NCBI GenBank assembly: GCA_019915135.1
Contig: JAHLMK010000011.1
Coordinates: forward strand, 1,550,001-1,614,000
Length of the DNA: 64,000 bases
Direction: 5' to 3'
Origin: Strobilurus pachycystidiatus
Taxonomy: Eukaryota > Basidiomycota > Agaricomycetes > Agaricales > Physalacriaceae
Numbering within the stretch: the first letter of the stretch is position 1; each line of letters starts with the position of its first letter. Below are positions 58,377-64,000 of this stretch, piece after piece. The notes under the pieces are model-generated. The model was not told the origin of the DNA. It did not search any database and saw only the letters and a list, made by a program, of their open reading frames with translations. The position numbers and the translations under genes are program-made.

Positions 58377-59274
58377 GACCGCATGAAAAAAGTGGCTCGA
58401 CGGAAAACAATTTGCAAATTGCCATTCTGGGCGGGACCTGCCATTAGATAATATGACCGGTGCCTGCCGCGTGGCGGACAACTCGACCGCCAACCAAATG
58501 TCAAACCTCGCATTCTCTATCGTATCTGGTCAACGGTACATTGTCTCGAATACGGCCGAATCGTCTCGACCTCGTTAGGCACACTCAAGTCGCCAAACGA
58601 AGTCTCACGGCTGCCATTCATTTGTTGGCAATAGTGAGCCCTGCTTCCGTCAGACATCCGTTCACGTCTATTTCTTCAACTCGCGTTCATGTATTGCAGC
58701 GCTCTCAGGAAAGACCACTCAATTGCATCCACTTCTTGCTCAATATCAGCAGCTCATCATGCCTTTGCCGTGGAAATGCGGCTCTCGTAGGAGGTTCTGG
58801 GAACTGAGATAATGTATGTACACACGTTTGCTACTTTCTCTACCAAATTGGATCTCACATTCCAAAGAACCCCGAACCGCTATTCAGTAACTTCCGCCTA
58901 TCATCAGTCTCACGGCCGCACTGGAATATCTCGGAATCGCGGGAACTTGCATTGTTTGCCCAATAACAGTCTGAGCTGGTGAATTGGAGCAGCTGTGACC
59001 CTTTACACTTCCTTTATCTTGACTACTTCGGGAAGGTCGCATGCTACGAGGACAATGGACAAGCCATGACCCTGCACGTGGGGAGGTGGGTCACAATGGA
59101 GGCGTCTACTACTTTGATCGTCCACACCGATCAATGATTCGGCTGGCCTGTATAAAGAGGCGCCTCGTTATGGTGCTGTGCCCAGCTCTTCCCCGTCGCA
59201 AGAGTCGAGCCTACCTGTCTCCATCCATTCACTCATCTGCGCGATGGTTGCACAGTACGTGATATCTCTAATCT
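58377..59274. other. Divergent intergenic region
   Basis: It separates the LAMTOR-like gene (-) and the F-box gene (+) and so holds both promoters. No gene is supported. Confidence 0.45.
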
Positions 59275-60756
59275 ATGTATAGCCCGTTCTCACAATGTTC
59301 ACCAAGATCGACTTGTGTTCTCTGCGAAGGCCTATTCACGTCATACGGCGCTCACGCCCACATGCACAAACTCCCACTCACTTGCATGACTAATGCCGCC
59401 GTTCAACCGTCTCTCGAACCTACAGACGGTGCAGTAGTGTCTAAGAGGGATTTGAAGGAGTTAATCGCGACACGCGTCCGGCAGCACCGCTCCAATTCCG
59501 TCAGCATCACATCCGTTCTCTTTCCCTCACCTTCACCCATATCACGTCTGCCGACCACGATCTTGACGGCTATTTTCAAATGGGCGGCCATCAACGATGA
59601 CCTACAACTCACTACCTTACGCCTCAGCCTCGTATCCCGTGGGTGGCGCACAATCTCTCAGCGCTTACCCGAACTATGGACTCGTGTCTCTACTGGCATG
59701 AATGTCGACGTTGTCTGGTGGTACCTTCATCTGTCGAAGGACACCCCCTTGGACGTTTACATCAGGTTTCAAAACCGCTCAAACACCAACTGCGCTTTCC
59801 TCCTTTTCAAGGAGGCATATCGTTGGTCCACTGCCTCTGTTCGGTGTTCAGCATCCGAACTGGCACTCTTCGATTTGAACCTTCCGATTCTTGGTGCCTT
59901 GACATTGAACATTGCCGCCAATTCCACGACAAAGCGCTCCCGACTTCGCGCCTTTCTCCAAGCGCCACGCCTTCACACTGTCGCTCCACGGGGTCGGTGC
60001 GCCTCCATATCCCAAGTGCGGTGGTACGCCCTCCAGACGATTGTTCTTCGGGACTTTTCCGATGCCGATCTGTATAACTCCCTGCGCTCCTCGAACAATC
60101 TCAAGGAGCTGGTCATCGACCAGGGTTGCTTATTCGCCACGCCATTTGGCGGAGGTGCCTCCATCCCACTCACTGCGACAACCTTGACGATCAAGAGCAT
60201 CCCGAGGCTGATGCACACATTCGTCGATTCTTTCAGATTTCCGCACCTCACTGTCTTGGCCATCTCCCTGTCTGACACCGAGGTCCACGATATCGAAGCT
60301 GTGGGCTGGTTCATCCCTTCCTTCATCGCCGCCCTCCGTACCAGTCAATGCAGCCTCAAATCGCTTGCATTGCACAACATCCCATGCCTTACGGACGAAA
60401 ACCTCCTCGCCATATTTTCCTACACGGCCAAGTTGCGCACGTTGATTCTCCAAGAAGGACGAGGCACAAGGGTGGTAACTGAAGCACTTCTGCGTAATAT
60501 GACGGCCAATTCGGGGTGCTCCCTACTGCCGAAGTTGAAGAGACTTGAGCTGGTTTGGGGGCATCGCGATGCGCAATGGCTGGAGGGGATGATCATGGAC
60601 ATGATCGAATCCAGGGCGACCAACGTTGATATGAAAACAGGGCGATGCATGCGCTCCGTGGTTCTGGGAAAACGCTTCGGCGCGGAGCTCAACACGGACA
60701 CTGTGAACCGGATGAACAGACTGAGAGACAGTGGCATGACCGTTCGTTTGTGGTAA
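59275..60756 (+). CDS. F-box protein with leucine-rich repeat-like C-terminus
   Basis: Probable substrate receptor of an SCF ubiquitin ligase. The single long exon starts with ATG 59275; an in-frame ATG at 59386 (MTNAAVQPSLE) is a plausible alternative. A coiled segment (RDLKELIATRVRQHRSN) precedes the F-box-like motif ISRLPTTILTAIFKWAAIND with LVSRGWRTISQRLPELWTRV. The rest has irregular leucine-rich strands (LPILGALTLNIAAN, LKSLALHNIPCLTDENLLAI, LPKLKRLELVWGH), as in the large agaricomycete F-box families. About 490 residues, ending MTVRLW. It is convergent with the next gene, 50 bp apart. Confidence 0.82.
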   Translation: MYSPFSQCSPRSTCVLCEGLFTSYGAHAHMHKLPLTCMTNAAVQPSLEPTDGAVVSKRDLKELIATRVRQHRSNSVSITSVLFPSPSPISRLPTTILTAIFKWAAINDDLQLTTLRLSLVSRGWRTISQRLPELWTRVSTGMNVDVVWWYLHLSKDTPLDVYIRFQNRSNTNCAFLLFKEAYRWSTASVRCSASELALFDLNLPILGALTLNIAANSTTKRSRLRAFLQAPRLHTVAPRGRCASISQVRWYALQTIVLRDFSDADLYNSLRSSNNLKELVIDQGCLFATPFGGGASIPLTATTLTIKSIPRLMHTFVDSFRFPHLTVLAISLSDTEVHDIEAVGWFIPSFIAALRTSQCSLKSLALHNIPCLTDENLLAIFSYTAKLRTLILQEGRGTRVVTEALLRNMTANSGCSLLPKLKRLELVWGHRDAQWLEGMIMDMIESRATNVDMKTGRCMRSVVLGKRFGAELNTDTVNRMNRLRDSGMTVRLW

Positions 60757-60805
60757 TTTCTTTGTATACGCCGTATTGAAAATCAATGTACAGTAAGTAT
60801 GTAGT

Positions 60806-63800
60806 TTACATTTGAACGTCGTTTCTACACAATCCACAAGCCGTGACCACTTTTGTATCGACAGATACTCCGACAGTCCTAGCTAACTCTTGCATCCGCG
60901 CTAACGCACACTCCCAGCATTCTCTGAAACGGAATGAGTGCTCATTACGAGCGATAACACGGTGATAACGTACCTATGGTTCAGAACATAAACCCTCTTC
61001 CTCAAGGACGCTGCCAGTACAACGATAGCGTCTACGGGACCATCCATTGCGCCGCATCTCACGATGCACGACCTCATGCGTTCCAACACAGACCCGGACT
61101 TCGTCAACGGCCTTAATCGCTTGTTGTGCTCTTCCATCATATCCCGCAGAATCTTTTGACGTTGAGAATCATCCTTCGATGCAGCAAAGTTTAGCTCGGC
61201 CAAAATGCTAGATGCGCCTGACTCGACGGTATCAGTGTTTGGTCCCGATGGCAGAACCTGCTTGATGAGATCTGTAGCCGTCGGCGAGCAGCGTGTCGAG
61301 CGACCCCATGCGGACTTGTGCTCGCACGGGGAGCCTTGGCATACGTCGGGACGCCAAAATGATTCTATAACGCGACCTAGAAGCTCGACGCGTATGAGAG
61401 CTGCTAGGGCTCCACGAGGAGCATAGAAGTCTGAGTCGTCAGACGGGGAGGATACGGAAAGGAGAGGGAATCCGTCGGTTTGCCGTTTGCTCAGAACAAA
61501 GGTCACAGTCATGTCGTTTGCTAGTGGATCCTGAGACGAGGAATCCACCAACACAACATCAGAATTTGTTATTGAATGGATTGGCGGTAGAAGTGACACG
61601 AAGTCGGGTCTAAAGTTCGGCATGCAGATGGCAAAGAACTTGCCTGGCGCGGTTGGGCGATATATTATCCTCAATGCCTCATTTTGATGAAGAAGCGAGA
61701 CACCGTCCATACCAATAGTCTCATGCAACCACCCTCCGTTGACGAATAAGACGCGATCAGGTTCGTCCGCCTCTACGTTGCCATCGACGTCCAGACCTCG
61801 ATAATCCTCTCTGTCAGATGCCCAAGGCATTGCCGCAATGTACCCCAGCCCAAAAGGCCCTGGCAACTTTGGGACAGCGGGAGGAAAATCATCATCGACA
61901 GTACTGAGCATGACAATGAAACGGAGGAGCTGCACGTCCGATAGCTCTTCTCCGACGCGCACGTACAGTTCATTCGCGAGCTCGAGTACGACTGGACCCA
62001 TTCGTCGGTTCGACTCCTCCGCCCATGGGAACAAGGAAAAGTTCGAGTCTACCCTCGAGAGAGCACCTTCCAGCCATTCCTCGGCAGAAGTCAATGCGGG
62101 CTCCCAGGTCCGCTGCAGGGCATCGCATTGCTGTGGACGGGACGAGATGAGGCGGAAGTATTGGTGTCGGAATGATTCTAGATTATGTGGGAGCTGGGAT
62201 GCAATGAGGGCACATTCGCCGCATGTGCAATTGTTGGGGTCGAGTTCTAGGAGAACATTCGGGATGATTGGTTTGGTAGACGAGGAGGCAAGGAGAGGTA
62301 GGTTGAGGATGTCTGGAGCATCTTGGCAAAGACCCATTGGGTTAACCAAGAAATCGCGTACATCTCTAAAGGCAGGCGGGTGGTAGACGTCTATCCAGTA
62401 CTGCGCGTCGTCCCATTTGAGCGCGTCGACAAAGATGACCAGCATTCCCCGTTCCCTAGGTGACAAGTCTGCAAATACAGGGATCCAAGGGACGGTAGCG
62501 TAGCTCTCGCGCCAATGCAGTAGTGAGCGGGCAATGATGAACTGCTCAGCATACCACAAGATATCCATATGCAGCCGACGAGACAGATGCTTGGCTACAT
62601 GTGTCGCAGTCAAAATCTCAGAGGCGCTTGGGATACACTGTGATGCAGAGAATTCATTGAATAACAGGACACGGACAAAGCTTTTGTGGGCCCAGCCGTG
62701 TGTTGGATAGACCGAACAGAAGCGGGAATGGACCCAGTCCTCCGTAGGATCGTCCTCCCACGAAGTCTCGTAAGGTGCGCTGGCAAGGCCGCCATGGATG
62801 TCGAAAGCGAAGTCATCCTCGTCTAACCACTCTTCGTCTGAGGTCCATGGGGATAGCTGGTCGCAATCTAGTCGGGTACTGGAACATGAAGTTGGCGGGT
62901 CTGCGTTCCAGAAAGCGCCCTGATCTATATCCTCAGCAGAATACACCTTTTTTCCTAATCCAAAGTTGCAGGACGCCCATTGGATAAGGAGAATGGTCAG
63001 CTTGGTTTGAGGGATGATGACCTTGCTGGGAAGAGAATGAAGGAGAAGGGCGGGGTTCCGACGCACGTCGTACTCATACTGCAACTCCTCCGGAAGCTCG
63101 TAGCCCCATAGTTCTGAACGCGGTAGAGATTTGTCTTCGTCCTCAGCAGTGTAGTCGCGCCCTTGGAAAGGATTCCTATCTGATCAATATCAGTTGCAGT
63201 CTTGCAGATGAAATCAAAGCCCGTATATAATCAGTAATTACCTGGAGGTAGCGGAAGCTTCCTCTTGATCATCTTTTGCAAGCTGACGAGTACTCGGTTC
63301 ACAGAGTCGAGTTGAGCCAGCTCGGTTTCCAGATCGCTGCTTCCTGCCTCGGAGCCGTTCAGTCGTTTCAATGCATCGCCGAGTGCTGTAGAAAGAAGTT
63401 TTGCGATGGAATCTTCGGACAACCGATGCCCGATGATCCATAGTAAGAGCGTTATGATCCTTGCGCGGGTGCCAGCGTCTCCTAACAGCGCCATTCGTTT
63501 GAAATGCTCGTTCTGGCCTTTGAAAATCAGCGTAAGTTAGCATCTATTCGAATACAGCATGTCTGTACCTACCGAGTTTGCGAAAGATACCGGTGTTAAA
63601 CGTAGAACGCAGCTCAGTGTACCAATCAACGTCAGCGAGGATGCCTGTTGGCGGCCGCATGTGATCGAGAGCCGGATGGAGGGAGAGTGCGCGATAGACG
63701 AGCAAGTGTGCAGCTTTGGCCTTTTCTTTCTCAGCAGTACGCTCATTCTTGATCTGAGTGATAAGCTGGAAGACTTCGTGAATCATGGCAGCAACATCGA

Positions 63801-63816
63801 CGGAGATGGTCGCCAT
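60806..63816 (-). CDS. Large uncharacterised protein with C-terminal CxxC pairs
   Basis: ATG 63814-63816 gives MATISVDVAAMIHEVFQLIT. Introns near 63515-63570, 63180-63242 and 60926-60975 join four exons into about 920 residues. The N-terminus is helical (EKEKAKAAHLLVYRALSLHP). The middle is Trp/acidic (DEEWLDEDDFAFDIHGGLAS; YWIDVYHPPAFRDVRDFLVN) with CTCGEC at about 62220. A predicted beta-rich region follows, then HNKRLRPLTKSGSVLERMRS. The last exon adds ECWECALARMQ and CGLC, two CxxC pairs that could bind zinc, before the stop 60806-60808. I do not recognise the family. The first line of the last exon is missed unless the 50-bp intron is spliced. Confidence 0.7.
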
Positions 63817-64000
63817 AGTTGTGGAAGAGAGGATAGAGACGCACTACATCCGTGATGCTGATCACGATGCTAATCAATGGCACGGGATGCGAGGCGGAGA
63901 GGCGGAGAAGAATAGATCAGATATGGATTGTGATGTGGCGGAGGCCCGTCGCCTCGGGCTACGGGTCCGCTTGGCGTATTGGTAGCAGGTGCCCGAACTT

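Overview
The window looks like repeat-rich DNA from a mushroom-forming basidiomycete (Agaricomycetes). Many GT-AG introns of about 45-70 bp break the genes. There is a KDZ (Kyakuja-Dileera-Zisupton) transposase with its CxC2-type cysteine cluster, next to a fungal TET/JBP-like dioxygenase with a chromodomain; this pairing is known from basidiomycete genomes. An F-box protein, a TPR-SET protein and two old yellow enzymes fit the same group. No database search was possible, so family names rest on motifs read by eye.

Layout. 1-1900: GC-rich DNA with diverged repeats and no convincing gene. 1920-7082 (+): a TET/JBP-like 2-oxoglutarate/Fe(II) dioxygenase gene with a C-terminal chromo-like domain, broken by a 1.8 kb solo LTR (2532-4344, target duplication GCGC). 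6982-35636: a KDZ DNA transposon bounded by 25-bp imperfect inverted repeats built around a palindromic box. Most of its genes lie on the minus strand: the transposase (7284-10937), small accessory genes, and one large accessory gene split in two. The split is caused by a 16,395-bp Ty3/Gypsy-type retrotransposon (17371-33765) with two 1,668-bp LTRs in which I saw no difference, and target duplication ACGG.

The retrotransposon is the most unusual object. Gag, protease and reverse transcriptase/RNase H/integrase lie in three frames, each -1 to the one before. An in-register G GGT TTY heptamer sits at each junction, which suggests two consecutive -1 frameshifts. Downstream of pol it carries three extra genes of unknown function. 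One is sense-strand, GC-rich and apparently spliced. Two are antisense genes with several introns each, one with its own TATA box. Antisense introns are invisible to splicing of the sense genomic RNA, which would explain why they persist.

35716-42873: three genes of unknown origin, one a zinc-finger protein ending in a HECT-like E3 ligase domain with an aligned catalytic cysteine. A cluster of TCACTG/CAGTGA repeats (42996-43346), a 46-bp tandem repeat and an 811-bp Harbinger-like MITE (44041-44851, TAA duplication) follow.

45511-63816: ordinary chromosomal genes: two old yellow enzymes in opposite orientation, an alpha/beta hydrolase, a TPR-SET protein, a flavodoxin-like quinone reductase, a LAMTOR1/Meh1-like adaptor, an F-box protein and a large uncharacterised protein.

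Order of events, inferred: the TET-like gene was hit by an LTR element that collapsed to a solo LTR. The KDZ element sits at the 3' end of the same gene. The large retrotransposon then entered the KDZ element, most recently, as its matching LTRs show.
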